Notes under the pieces: generated by a model
What the model saw: the letters and a program-made list of their open reading frames with translations, nothing else
The model's database searches: none
What the model was told of the DNA's origin: nothing
Shown: positions 36,960 to 45,387 of the stretch, piece after piece
Layout of the letters: each line of letters starts with the position of its first letter
Numbering within the stretch: position 1 is the first letter of the stretch
Assembly (NCBI GenBank): GCA_020072805.1
Contig: JAIQGC010000032.1
Span: forward strand, 1 to 64,000
Reading direction: 5' to 3'
Source: Terriglobia bacterium
GTDB lineage: Bacteria > Acidobacteriota > Terriglobia > Acidiferrales > UBA7541
Length of the DNA: 64,000 nucleotides
Position numbers and translations under genes: made by a program

Positions 36960-38504
36960 ATGCTTCCTCTACAACTGCAGCCGGAAAGTCACGTTCCTCT
37001 TTACATTCAATTGCGGGACCAATTGCGCGCGCTGGTGCATGGGGGCGATTTGCGCACGGGCGATCGCATACCGGCGAGCCGCGAGCTGGCGGTGCAGCTG
37101 GGCGTACACCGCACAACCGTAGCCAATGCCTATGCCGAACTGGAATCGGAAGGGCTGATCCAGGGGCATGTGGGGCGCGGGACATTCATCAGCGGCAACG
37201 GCAAAGGGTTGAAGATCACGCCGCCGGCGCCGCCGGTGCTCAACGGGAATGCAGGGATACGGTGGGAACTGCTCTTTGCGGACGAGCGGGGCGAGGAAGC
37301 GCTGGCGCGGCTGACGGCGGCGGCGCCGGAGAATGCCATCTCGTTTGTGATGGCGCGTCCGGCGGAAGAACTTTTTCCGGTTGAGGATTTGCAGGTGTGC
37401 GTGAACGCGGTGCTGCGGCGGGAAGCGCGGGAAGTGCTGACGCTGGGGCCGTCGGACGGCTACGGGCCGCTGAAGGAAGCGCTGCTGGCCATGCTGCGTC
37501 AGGAGGGACTTGCCGCCAAGGACGAGAATCTGCTGATCACCGACGGTTGCCAGCAGTCGCTGGATCTGATCTGCAAGGCGTTTGTGCGGCCGGGCGACAC
37601 GGTAATTCTGGAGAACCCCACGTATCCGGGGGCGCTGGCGATTTTTAACGGGTCGCGGGCGCATTGCCTGGGGGTGCCCATGCGCACGCAGGCGGAGCCG
37701 GGAACGGCGCTGGGGCTGGACATGGAGTCGCTGGAAGCGACGCTGGCGGCGAACCGGGTGAAGCTGATGGTGCTGACGCCGGATTTTCAGAATCCCACGG
37801 GGACGTCGATGCCGCTGGCCTCGAGGCGCAAGCTGCTGGAGATGTGCGCGCGGCATCAGGTGCCCATCGTGGAAGATCACGTGTATGCGCGGCTGAACGC
37901 GCACGAGGAGAGGATTCCGTCGCTCAAGCAACTGGACCGGAACAATCTGGTGATTCACATTGACAGTTTTGCGAAGGTGGCCTTTCCGGGGCTGCGGGTA
38001 GGATGGATGGTGGCGCCGGCGCCGGCGATCGAGCGGCTGCGGTTGGTGAAGCAGATGACTGACCTGCATACGGACCAGCTGGCGCAGGCGACGCTGGCGG
38101 AATTTTTGCGGCGGGGAATGTTTGCCCGGCACCTGGCGCGGATGCGCAAGGTGTATGCGGCGCGGCTGGCGGTGCTGGACGAAGCGCTGCGCAAGCGGAT
38201 GCCCGAAGGGGTGCGCTGGACAAAGCCGCAGGGCGGGATGTGCGTGTGGCTGGAACTGCCGGCGGGATTCGACGCGAATGAACTGCTCATCCATGTGAAG
38301 GAGCGGGGGGTGCTGTTCGCGCCGGGACGTTATTTTTATGCCCAGGCGCCGCAGCCGAATACGCTGCGGCTGGGATTCGCGGGGGTGGAGCCGGAGCAGA
38401 TTGTGCGCGGGGTGCAGATTCTGGGAGAAATGCTGCGGATCGAGATGCGCAAGAGACAGCGCGGAGTGCGGCGGGCGGAGCGCAGCCGAGTGGCGCTGGT
38501 GTGA
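36960..38504 (+). CDS. pdxR: MocR/PdxR-type regulator (GntR HTH fused to aminotransferase fold)
   Basis: The 514-residue protein starts with a GntR winged helix (PLYIQLRDQLRALVHGG, ELAVQLGVHRTTVANAYAEL, GHVGRGTFIS; residues 12-80) and continues with a type I aminotransferase fold (about 110-490). The PLP-binding Lys is in HIDSFAKVAFPGLRVGW and the Asp/Asn contacts in FQNPTGTSMP. PdxR proteins sense PLP and control pdxST, and pdxS and pdxT lie 0.7 and 1.7 kb downstream on the same strand, which supports the name. A hotdog thioesterase gene lies between. The last 20 residues are Arg-rich. Confidence 0.85.
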   Translation: MLPLQLQPESHVPLYIQLRDQLRALVHGGDLRTGDRIPASRELAVQLGVHRTTVANAYAELESEGLIQGHVGRGTFISGNGKGLKITPPAPPVLNGNAGIRWELLFADERGEEALARLTAAAPENAISFVMARPAEELFPVEDLQVCVNAVLRREAREVLTLGPSDGYGPLKEALLAMLRQEGLAAKDENLLITDGCQQSLDLICKAFVRPGDTVILENPTYPGALAIFNGSRAHCLGVPMRTQAEPGTALGLDMESLEATLAANRVKLMVLTPDFQNPTGTSMPLASRRKLLEMCARHQVPIVEDHVYARLNAHEERIPSLKQLDRNNLVIHIDSFAKVAFPGLRVGWMVAPAPAIERLRLVKQMTDLHTDQLAQATLAEFLRRGMFARHLARMRKVYAARLAVLDEALRKRMPEGVRWTKPQGGMCVWLELPAGFDANELLIHVKERGVLFAPGRYFYAQAPQPNTLRLGFAGVEPEQIVRGVQILGEMLRIEMRKRQRGVRRAERSRVALV

Positions 38505-38542
38505 GGAGTGTTTAGCAGGTTGCTGAAACGGGGGGAATACAA

Positions 38543-38606
38543 TTCCTCAGGGGCTAAAGCCCGACTGAGGGCAAGGGGTTTATGTCGGAGCTGAAGCTCC
38601 GACCCC
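38543..38606. repeat. Composite palindromic element
   Basis: TTCCTCAG, GGGCTAAAGCCC, then a spacer and TGTCGGAGCTGAAGCTCCGACCCC. The same two-hairpin composite recurs at 43899-43962 with different first-hairpin arms. It overlaps an open frame start at 38582 that I reject as the thioesterase start. Confidence 0.8.
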
Positions 38607-38677
38607 TGTCCAAGGGGACTATTTCGGTAACCTGTCAGGGAGTGGAAAAGTTTGGCAGCGAGGCAAGGGGAGGAACA

Positions 38678-39115
38678 GTGGGCGAACTGGTGATGCTGGA
38701 ACCGAGGGCGGAGAATCTATGCTTCGGCTGCGGCGGGGGAAATGACGGCGGGATGCGGCTGACGTTCGGCGAAGATAGCCAACAGCAGAGGATTCGCGGG
38801 CGGTTCACGCTGGGGCCGCGGTATCAGGGCGGCGGAGGGATGGCGCATGGAGGGATTATTGCGCTGCTGCTGGATGAAGTGATGGGGAAAGTGTGCAAGT
38901 TCAGCGAAGTGCGGGCGGTGACGGCGGAGCTGGATGTGAAGTTCCTGAAGCCGGTGCCGGTGGACGCGGAAATTATCGTGGAGGGGTGGCAGGAGGAAGT
39001 GAAAGGGCGCAACCTGTTTCTCGTGGCGGAAATTCGCAACGGTGAAGGCGGAGTGCTGGCGCGGGGACGGGGACGGTTCGTGATCGTGGCGCCGCGGGAA
39101 GCGAAAGCGGAATAG
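38678..39115 (+). CDS. Hotdog-fold thioesterase (PaaI type)
   Basis: From GTG at 38678, directly after an AGGGGAGGAACA ribosome site, the protein has 145 residues. It has the hotdog signature with [20 protein letters not shown] as the central helix, and [20 protein letters not shown] as the following strands. The N-terminal [17 protein letters not shown] is common to a subgroup of PaaI-like thioesterases. The probable activity is hydrolysis of acyl- or aryl-CoA; it may serve the CoA ligase two genes upstream. An upstream ATG at 38582 lies in a repeat and is not used here. Confidence 0.85.
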   Translation: MGELVMLEPRAENLCFGCGGGNDGGMRLTFGEDSQQQRIRGRFTLGPRYQGGGGMAHGGIIALLLDEVMGKVCKFSEVRAVTAELDVKFLKPVPVDAEIIVEGWQEEVKGRNLFLVAEIRNGEGGVLARGRGRFVIVAPREAKAE

Positions 39116-39183
39116 TTTTTTTGAGGGGCTGGAATAGAAGACTTTGTGGATTTGAATTTTACAGATCACGAGGAGAGAAAGTC

Positions 39184-40098
39184 ATGACAACGAAGGGTGC
39201 GAACGGAAGCGAAAAGAACGTGACCAACGACTGGCGGGTGAAGGTCGGACTGGCGGAAATGCTCAAGGGCGGCGTGATCATGGACGTGACGGACGCCAAG
39301 CAGGCGGTAATCGCGGAGAAGGCCGGGGCGTGCGCGGTGATGGCGCTGGAGCGGGTGCCTTCGGACATTCGCAAGGAGGGCGGAGTGGCGCGCATGGCGT
39401 CGATCAAGATTATCCGGGAAATCATGGGAGCGGTGAGCATTCCGGTGATGGCCAAGGTGCGTATCGGACACTTCGCGGAAGCGGAGATTTTGCAGGCGCT
39501 GGAAGTGGATTTCATAGATGAAAGCGAAGTGCTGACGCCGGCGGACGAGGAAAATCACATCTGGAAGCACGACTTCCGCATTCCGTTTGTGTGCGGGGCG
39601 CGGAACCTGGGCGAAGCGCTGCGGCGGATCGCCGAAGGCGCGGCGATGATCCGCACGAAGGGCGAGGCGGGCTCGGGCAACGTGGTGGAGGCGGTGCGGC
39701 ACATGCGCACGATTGTGAGCCAGATGCGCAAGCTGACGACGCTGCGCGAGGACGAACTGATGAAGGAAGCGAAGGAACTGGGCGCGCCGCTGGACTTAAT
39801 CCGGCAGGTGGCCAAGACAGGGAAATTGCCGGTGCCGAATTTTTCGGCGGGCGGGATTGCCACGCCGGCGGACGCGGCGCTGGTGCGGCGGCTGGGCGCG
39901 GAGGCGGTGTTCGTGGGTAGCGGCATTTTCAAGTCGAGCGACCCGGAAGTGCGCGCGAAGGCGGTGGTGAAGGCCAACACGCACTTTGAAGACCCCAAAG
40001 CGATCCTGGAAGCGCACGAGGAGTTGGGCGAAGCCATGCGCGGGCTGGACATCCGGCAGATCGACGAGAAGGACCTGCTGCAGACGCGCGGCTGGTAG
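39184..40098 (+). CDS. pdxS: Pyridoxal 5'-phosphate synthase lyase subunit
   Basis: PdxS makes PLP from ribose 5-phosphate, glyceraldehyde 3-phosphate and ammonia supplied by PdxT. From ATG 39184 (GGAGAGAAAG just before) the protein has 304 residues. Motifs include [20 protein letters not shown], the second-site and catalytic Lys regions [15 protein letters not shown] and [19 protein letters not shown], and [15 protein letters not shown] with [11 protein letters not shown]. Length and order are standard. It is followed after 109 bases by pdxT. Confidence 0.97.
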   Translation: MTTKGANGSEKNVTNDWRVKVGLAEMLKGGVIMDVTDAKQAVIAEKAGACAVMALERVPSDIRKEGGVARMASIKIIREIMGAVSIPVMAKVRIGHFAEAEILQALEVDFIDESEVLTPADEENHIWKHDFRIPFVCGARNLGEALRRIAEGAAMIRTKGEAGSGNVVEAVRHMRTIVSQMRKLTTLREDELMKEAKELGAPLDLIRQVAKTGKLPVPNFSAGGIATPADAALVRRLGAEAVFVGSGIFKSSDPEVRAKAVVKANTHFEDPKAILEAHEELGEAMRGLDIRQIDEKDLLQTRGW

Positions 40099-40207
40099 AG
40101 GGATGGGCGTTGAAGGGAGCGGCGAGCGGAGGAGCGGAAATTGTTCCTACGGCTCGCCGCATTTCTTGGTTGAAAAGGGCGATTTTGAAAATTACGGCGA
40201 GGGACGA

Positions 40208-40810
40208 GTGAAGATCGGGATATTGGCGGTACAGGGCGACTACGAAGCGCACGCGGCAATGCTGGAGAGGCTGGATGCCGCGAGTGTGCTCGTTCGTGTG
40301 CCGGGAGATGTGGAGGGCTGCGCGGGGCTGATTCTGCCGGGCGGGGAGAGCACGACGCAGATGCAGTTTTTGCGCGAAGAGGGATTGCAGGAGCGCATCC
40401 GCGAGTTTGCGGCCGCGGGCGGGGCGATCTTCGGGACGTGCGCGGGGGCGATTCTGCTGGCGCAGGAAGTGAAGAATCCGCGGCAGGATTCGCTGGGGTT
40501 GCTGGACGCGACGGTTTTGCGCAACGGCTACGGGCGGCAGATATGGAGCGCGGTGGTGAGCGGGCACTGCGTATGGAAGAGCGAGCCGCTGGAGATGGTT
40601 TTTATTCGCGGGCCCGTTTTCGAGAGAATCGGGCCGGGAGTCGAGGTGCTTGCCGAATATGACGGCAAGCCGGTGTTGGTGCGGCAGGGGAAAATCCTGG
40701 CGGCGAGTTTTCATCCCGAACTCACCGCGGACACTTCTGTTCACGAACGGTTTCTTCAATTGGCGGGCTTTCCGGCGGCGGCGGAAACCGCCGCCGCGCA
40801 GCGTCAATAA
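40208..40810 (+). CDS. pdxT: Pyridoxal 5'-phosphate synthase glutaminase subunit
   Basis: From GTG 40208 the protein has 200 residues and starts KIGILAVQGDYEAHAAML as in the family. The glutaminase triad is visible: nucleophile Cys in GTCAGAILLA, His and Glu in SFHPELT; the substrate loop GGEST is present. PdxT hydrolyses glutamine and channels ammonia to PdxS. The long open frame that starts at 39986 inside pdxS is not real. The short C-terminal extension (PAAAETAAAQRQ) is probably disordered. Confidence 0.96.
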   Translation: MKIGILAVQGDYEAHAAMLERLDAASVLVRVPGDVEGCAGLILPGGESTTQMQFLREEGLQERIREFAAAGGAIFGTCAGAILLAQEVKNPRQDSLGLLDATVLRNGYGRQIWSAVVSGHCVWKSEPLEMVFIRGPVFERIGPGVEVLAEYDGKPVLVRQGKILAASFHPELTADTSVHERFLQLAGFPAAAETAAAQRQ

Positions 40811-40896
40811 TCGCCCGCAGTGCGCGTATCTATCCTGCTGCAAATTCGATATAGTCGCCCGAGCGGAAGTTTCGGAATCTCGAGGAGCATATTTCC

Positions 40897-41298
40897 GTGA
40901 GAGTGCTATTTCTATGCGTGGGCAATGCCTGCCGCAGTCCGATGGCGGAGGCAATTGCGCGGCGCGATGCCGCGGACGTGATGGAGGCGTCAAGCGCGGG
41001 GCTGGCGCCGATGGGCGCGGTGATGCTGCTCACGCGAAAAACACTGGAAGTCAACGGGTATTCGATCGCAGGGCTTTCTTCGAAAGGCATCAGCAAGGAA
41101 TTGTGGGCAGAGGCCGAATTGGTGATCAATATGAGCGGGCGGTCGCGCGAAATGCTGTTTGCCGACTGGGAAAAGGTGGAAGATTGGAAAGTGGAAGATC
41201 CCTATGGCGCGGACCCGGCCGTCTATCAGAGAATCTTCGAGGAAATCGAGGGGCGGGTGGGAGAACTGGCGAAGCGGCTGCGGGAGCGCGGGGAGTGA
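40897..41298 (+). CDS. Low-molecular-weight phosphatase / ArsC-like protein
   Basis: The 133-residue protein (GTG start at 40897) has the P-loop LFLCVGNACRSPMAEA with the CX5R active site and the general acid Asp in VEDPYGADPAVY. These define the LMW protein-tyrosine phosphatase fold, which includes phosphotyrosine phosphatases and thioredoxin-coupled arsenate reductases. The additional Cys residues needed by the arsenate reductase branch are absent apart from Cys 7 and Cys 12, so phosphatase activity is more likely. It overlaps the next gene by four bases (GTGA). Confidence 0.87.
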   Translation: MRVLFLCVGNACRSPMAEAIARRDAADVMEASSAGLAPMGAVMLLTRKTLEVNGYSIAGLSSKGISKELWAEAELVINMSGRSREMLFADWEKVEDWKVEDPYGADPAVYQRIFEEIEGRVGELAKRLRERGE

Positions 41299-41969
41299 CG
41301 AAATTGCGGCGGGAAAAGACCAGCGTATCGCAGGAAGATTATCTCAAGGCCATCTGGGAGATGCTCGAAGAGGAGCAGACGCCGATCAGCGCGCGGCTGG
41401 CGGAGGAGCTGAAGGTGACGCCGCCGGCGGTGACGGCGGCGCTGAAGCGCATGACGCGCGACGGATTTCTGCGCGTGGAGCGCAGCGGGCGGATTGATCT
41501 GACGCGCAAGGGCCGGCAGGTGGCCGAGCGGCTGGCGCTGCGGCATCAGTTGGCGGAGATGCTGCTGACGGAAGTGATCGGGCTGTCCTGGGCGCGGGCG
41601 CACGACGAAGCCGAGCGCATGGAGCACGCCATTTCCGACGAGGTGGAAGCCTTGCTGCTGAAGCGCTTTTCCGGGCATACCGCGTGCCCACACGGGCTGC
41701 CGCTGCGCGGCGGGTACGCGCGGCTGCGCAAGCAGGGAGCGGTGCTGCTGGCGGATCTGGCGGCCGGGGAATCGGCGGAGATTGTGTGCGTGCACGAGAA
41801 GGATGGAAAATTTCTGGAATTCATGGACGGGCTGCAATTGCGGCCGGCGACGCGGATTGAAGTGCGCAAGCGGGAATACGACGAGACCATGACGCTGCGC
41901 GCGGCCGGACACACCATTCATCTTGGGAAACCGGCGACCTCGCGCATCTGGGTGCGGCGGGGCGCCTGA
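41295..41969 (+). CDS. DtxR/MntR-family metal-dependent repressor
   Basis: The 224-residue protein starts at GTG 41295 overlapping the phosphatase stop. The winged helix reads SQEDYLKAIWEMLEEEQTPI and RLAEELKVTPPAVTAALKRM; the dimerisation and metal-binding part has HQLAEMLLTEVIGLSWARAH, DEAERMEHAISDEVE and CPHGLPL, which carry the usual His, Glu and Cys ligands. The C-terminus is a FeoA/SH3-like domain (GAVLLADLAAGESAEIVCVH). Such proteins repress iron- or manganese-uptake genes when metal-bound. No metal transporter is adjacent; its targets are elsewhere. Confidence 0.92.
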   Translation: MTKLRREKTSVSQEDYLKAIWEMLEEEQTPISARLAEELKVTPPAVTAALKRMTRDGFLRVERSGRIDLTRKGRQVAERLALRHQLAEMLLTEVIGLSWARAHDEAERMEHAISDEVEALLLKRFSGHTACPHGLPLRGGYARLRKQGAVLLADLAAGESAEIVCVHEKDGKFLEFMDGLQLRPATRIEVRKREYDETMTLRAAGHTIHLGKPATSRIWVRRGA

Positions 41970-41976
41970 GCACACC

Positions 41977-42201
41977 ATGCTGAGCGCGCTGAAATTCTAC
42001 TGGAAGACGGCGCAAGGCTACCGGCTGCGGCCGTGGAAGAGCCCGTATCTGCGCTGGCGCCTGGAGACGTATTTGGGCGCGCCCGCGGCGAATTTGAGCG
42101 CGGGAGATTTTTTCCGCATTCTGTGGCGCTATCGTGCGGAGATGGGCCGCTTTCTCGATTGGGCGGAGGAACGCCGGCGCGAGCAGCGAAAAAGGGGCTG
42201 A
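41977..42201 (+). CDS. Small basic protein between dtxR-like and lactate permease genes
   Basis: The 74-residue protein (ATG 41977) reads MLSALKFYWKTAQGYRLRPW, then LRWRLETYLGAPAANLSAGD and a basic C-terminal helix (FLDWAEERRREQRKRG). It has many aromatic and Arg residues, no signal, and no family I recognise. It lies seven bases after the DtxR-type gene and four before the permease gene, so it is very likely translated in the same operon. A role in permease regulation or membrane association is possible but not shown. Confidence 0.65.
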   Translation: MLSALKFYWKTAQGYRLRPWKSPYLRWRLETYLGAPAANLSAGDFFRILWRYRAEMGRFLDWAEERRREQRKRG

Positions 42202-42205
42202 ACCC

Positions 42206-43834
42206 ATGTGGGAGCAGAACTACACGCCGGTGGCGCATAGCTTGTGGATGTCGTCGCTGGCGGCGGCGCTGCCGCTGTTCGTCGTGCTCTATTTGCTGGG
42301 TCTGCGGCGCAGGCCGGCGTGGGTGGCGGCGCTGGCTGGTCTGGGTACCGCCGCGGCCGTGGGCGTCGGCGTTTATCACATGCCGCTGGGAGCGATGCTC
42401 AGCGCGACGGCGTATGGCGCGGCGTTTGGACTGTTTCCGATTGGCTGGGTGGTCTTTACGGCGATTCTGCTGTTTCGCATGACCGAAGCCGCGGGGCAGT
42501 TTGAGATTTTGAAGGATTCCGTGGGCGGGCTGGCGCGCGACCGGCGATTGCAGGCGCTGCTGATTGCTTTCGCTTTCGGAGCGTTCATCGAAGGCGCGGC
42601 GGGATTTGGCACGCCGGTGGCGGTGGCCGCGGCGATGATGGTGGGGCTGGGATTTTCTCCATTTTATGCGACGGCGCTGTGCCTGCTGGCCAATACGGCT
42701 CCGGTGGCGTTCGGATCGATTGCCACGCCGGTGCTGACGCTGGCGGCGACGACGGGCTTGCCGCTGGATAAATTGAGCGCGGCGGTGGGGCACATCTGCG
42801 CGCCCATTTCGCTGATTCTTCCCGCGTATCTGATTCTGGTGATGGGCGGATGGAAGGCGCTGCGCGGGGTGTGGCCCGCGGCGGCGCTCTGTGGCGTGGT
42901 TTTTGCGGGGACGCAATTCGCGATTTCCAATTACGTGGGCGCGCAACTGACCGACATTCTCAGCTCGCTAGCGACGATAGCGGCGCTGGTGATTCTGCTG
43001 CGCGTGTGGCATCCCCGGGATTCGTTTCTGCTGGAAGGTGATTCGCCGCATGATCAGGCGCCGCCGCGACGGCCTTTGCGGGAAGTTCTGCGCGCGTGGG
43101 GGCCGTACGGGCTGCTGGTGATTTTCGTGCTGCTGTGGGGATGGGACGCGGTGAAGGTCAAGCTGAGCGCGTGGAATATCGTGTTTGGGTGGCCGGGGCT
43201 GCAGAACCATGTTCAGCGCATGCCGCCGGTGGTGGCGCATGCGGCGCCGTATGCGGCGACGTATACGTTCAATTGGCTGGCCGCGCCGGGGACGGCGTGT
43301 CTGCTGGCGGCCGTGGCTGCCGGGGTGTTTTTTCTGCGGCTCAGTCCTCGCGATTTGGGGCAGGTGTTTCGCGGAACGGCGAAGAGTCTGGCGTTTGCGG
43401 AGCTGACCATCGCGGCGGTGCTGGCGCTGGCTTTCGTGATGAACTATTCCGGAGCGACGGCTACGCTGGGTCTGGCGCTGGCCGCGACAGGGAGATATTT
43501 TCCGTTTTTCAGCGCGCTGCTGGGCTGGCTGGGAGTGTTTCTGACCGGGTCGGACACTTCGGCCAACGCGCTGTTCGGGAATTTGCAGGTGGTTACCGCG
43601 CAGCAGTTGCACCTGGGGCCGGTGCTGATGGCAGCGTCGAATTCGAGCGGCGGGGTGATGGGCAAGATGATCAGTCTGCAGAGCATCGCGGTGGCTGCCG
43701 CGGCGACGCAGTTGCGGAGCGCGGACGAGGGGCGGCTGTTCCGGTTTGTGCTGCGGCATAGCGTGCTGCTGGCGGGGCTGATTGGGTTGATTGTGGCGGC
43801 GTATGCGCGTTGGGGCGGGGCGTGGACGAGGTGA
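42206..43834 (+). CDS. L-lactate permease family transporter
   Basis: The 542-residue protein has about 13 hydrophobic segments. Family features of LldP/GlcA are clear: FGAFIEGAAGFGTPVAVAAA (about residue 130-150), LCLLANTAPVAFGSIATPVL and the C-terminal GVFLTGSDTSANALFGNLQ, with SSGGVMGKMISLQSIAVA. These proteins import lactate or glycolate by proton symport. The start ATG 42206 follows the small upstream gene by four bases; the open frame to 42134 is out of place. It closes the operon, before a repeat-containing spacer. Confidence 0.93.
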   Translation: MWEQNYTPVAHSLWMSSLAAALPLFVVLYLLGLRRRPAWVAALAGLGTAAAVGVGVYHMPLGAMLSATAYGAAFGLFPIGWVVFTAILLFRMTEAAGQFEILKDSVGGLARDRRLQALLIAFAFGAFIEGAAGFGTPVAVAAAMMVGLGFSPFYATALCLLANTAPVAFGSIATPVLTLAATTGLPLDKLSAAVGHICAPISLILPAYLILVMGGWKALRGVWPAAALCGVVFAGTQFAISNYVGAQLTDILSSLATIAALVILLRVWHPRDSFLLEGDSPHDQAPPRRPLREVLRAWGPYGLLVIFVLLWGWDAVKVKLSAWNIVFGWPGLQNHVQRMPPVVAHAAPYAATYTFNWLAAPGTACLLAAVAAGVFFLRLSPRDLGQVFRGTAKSLAFAELTIAAVLALAFVMNYSGATATLGLALAATGRYFPFFSALLGWLGVFLTGSDTSANALFGNLQVVTAQQLHLGPVLMAASNSSGGVMGKMISLQSIAVAAAATQLRSADEGRLFRFVLRHSVLLAGLIGLIVAAYARWGGAWTR

Positions 43835-43898
43835 GGAGCAGGCAGTAAGACTTTGTAGGGGCCGGACTTCAGAGCCTGTGTGGCAACCGCAAGATCAG

Positions 43899-43962
43899 TT
43901 CCTCAGCGGCTAAAGCCGCATTGAAAGGAAAGCATTTTTGTCGGAGCTAAAGCTCCGACCCC
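43899..43962. repeat. Composite palindromic element
   Basis: TTCCTCAG, then GCGGCTAAAGCCGC, a spacer, and TGTCGGAGCTAAAGCTCCGACCCC. The second hairpin and the leading TTCCTCAG match the copy at 38543-38606. Confidence 0.8.
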
Positions 43963-44079
43963 CTATAAAACAGGAGTTACCACACACACTCTTCAGGCCG
44001 GCTTTTTGTTTTTTATTTTCTGCCTTGGCGCGCTTGCGTTGTGGATTGTTTATCGTTGCGCCTGCAGAAAATCAAAAAC

Positions 44080-44110
44080 AAGATGCCACCCTGAAGGGTG
44101 GCGCTACATA
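44080..44110. repeat. Dispersed palindromic element
   Basis: AAGATGCCACCCTGAAGGGTGGCGCTACATA; arms GCCACCCT/AGGGTGGC. Its ends match the element at 18718-18767 read on the other strand. Confidence 0.75.
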
Positions 44111-44247
44111 ACCAGGGAAAAACAATAGTCATTCAACGGCGTTCTCAATCGCCTTCGCCGGGCCGGCACACGAGTGCCTGGACGCACCGTCCTGCGGCGG
44201 ATGTATACTCGCCAATGGAGAAGGTCTGTGGGGGAGAGGGAGGATAT

Positions 44248-45372
44248 ATGTTGGAAATGAAAATCCTCCGGAAGACGGAAGAGTTGCATGAAGCGCGGTG
44301 GTGGTCGGCGGAGGCGGACGGGCGGGTGCATTGTTATCTTTGCCCGCGGCACTGCCATATTCATCCGGGGCAGGCGGGATTTTGCTTTATTCGGGTGAAT
44401 GAGGGCGGAAAACTCTACAGCCTGGGTTACGCCGCGCCCGCGGCGTTGCAGGTAGATCCCATTGAAAAGAAGCCGCTGAATCATTTTCTGCCGGGGACAA
44501 AGATTTTCTCCCTGGGGACGGCGGGATGCAATATGGGCTGTTTTTTCTGCCAGAACTGGAGCATATCGAAATCGAAGAGCGACCAATCGCGCGCGCAGCA
44601 TCTTTCGCCGGAAGAAGTGGTGCGTCTGGCGCGTGAGCATGGCTGCCCTTCGATTGCGTTTACGTACAATGAGCCGACGATCTGGGGCGAGTACGTGGTG
44701 GATATCTGCCACGCGGCCAAGGAGCAGGGGATTAACACGGTGATGGTGACCAACGGCTACATCACCTATGAGGCGTTCCATGACATTTACGATCATGTGG
44801 ACGCGGCCAATGTGGACTTGAAGGGGTTTACGGAGGGGTTTTACGGGAAGGTGACTTTGTCGCATTTGCAGCCGGTGCTGGAGACGCTGGAGCACTTGAA
44901 GAAGGAGACCAGCGTGTGGCTGGAGATCACCAACCTGATCATTCCGACGCTGAATGACGATCCGGCGGAAACGCGCAAACTGGCAGAATGGATTGTGGAG
45001 CATCTGGGAACAGAGGTGCCACTGCACTTCACGGCGTTCCATCCGGACTTCAAGCTGCAGAAGATTCCGCCGACGCCGCCGCAGACGCTGGACCGGGCGC
45101 GGAAGATCGCGCGGGAGGCCGGGGTGCGATACGTGTACGAAGGGAATATTCGGAGCGAGGGAGCGCATACGTACTGCCCGAAGTGCGGGGAGGTAGTGAT
45201 CCGGAGGTCATGGCACGAAGTGATGGAGAATCGGATAAAGGATGGGGCGTGCGGGACGTGTGGGTTCGAGATTCCGGGGCGGTGGGAGAATCCGAAGGGG
45301 AAAACGCCGGTTGGAGCGGGACGCGGAGGAGTTTCCGGAGACTACCGGACGGCCGGAGGGGCCGCCCGGTAG
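44248..45372 (+). CDS. amrS: AmmeMemoRadiSam-type radical SAM enzyme
   Basis: The 374-residue protein (ATG 44248 after GGGAGGA) has a pyruvate-formate-lyase-activase-like N-terminus with extra Cys (CYLCPRHCHIHPGQAGFCFI), then the radical SAM cluster motif CNMGCFFC (about residues 92-99) and the SAM-binding FTYNEPTIWGEYV. A C-terminal CPKCGE...CGTCGF pair probably binds zinc. This order fits AmrS of the AmmeMemoRadiSam group, whose substrate is unknown. The partner genes (AMMECR1 and MEMO families) are not in this window. The last ten codons are made of the hairpin that also serves the convergent barrel gene. Confidence 0.87.
   Translation: MLEMKILRKTEELHEARWWSAEADGRVHCYLCPRHCHIHPGQAGFCFIRVNEGGKLYSLGYAAPAALQVDPIEKKPLNHFLPGTKIFSLGTAGCNMGCFFCQNWSISKSKSDQSRAQHLSPEEVVRLAREHGCPSIAFTYNEPTIWGEYVVDICHAAKEQGINTVMVTNGYITYEAFHDIYDHVDAANVDLKGFTEGFYGKVTLSHLQPVLETLEHLKKETSVWLEITNLIIPTLNDDPAETRKLAEWIVEHLGTEVPLHFTAFHPDFKLQKIPPTPPQTLDRARKIAREAGVRYVYEGNIRSEGAHTYCPKCGEVVIRRSWHEVMENRIKDGACGTCGFEIPGRWENPKGKTPVGAGRGGVSGDYRTAGGAAR
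45342..45372 (-). terminator. Hairpin downstream of first barrel gene
   Basis: CTACCGGACGGCC (45342-45354) pairs with GGCCGCCCGGTAG (45360-45372) with one mismatch. It lies 16 bases past the barrel stop and has no T-run. A matching hairpin follows the paralogous gene (46417-46447). On the plus strand it forms the last codons and the stop of amrS. Confidence 0.55.
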
Positions 45373-45387
45373 GGCCGGAGGTTGCGG

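Larger units (their letters stand above)
43835..44247. other. Intergenic region with two palindromic elements
   Basis: There is no gene in these 410 bases. They hold the composite element at 43899-43962, a shorter element at 44080-44110, and a good -10 sequence (TATACT, 44204-44209) with a weak TGGACG 19 bases upstream, which may be the promoter of the radical SAM gene. Confidence 0.6.

Noticed and set aside
38582-38677. ATG-started N-terminal extension of the thioesterase
   Set aside because: It begins inside a palindromic repeat, and the GTG at 38678 has an excellent ribosome site.
40650-41294. Upstream extension of the DtxR-type gene
   Set aside because: It runs through pdxT and the phosphatase gene in another frame; the GTG at 41295 with the overlap start fits the family N-terminus.
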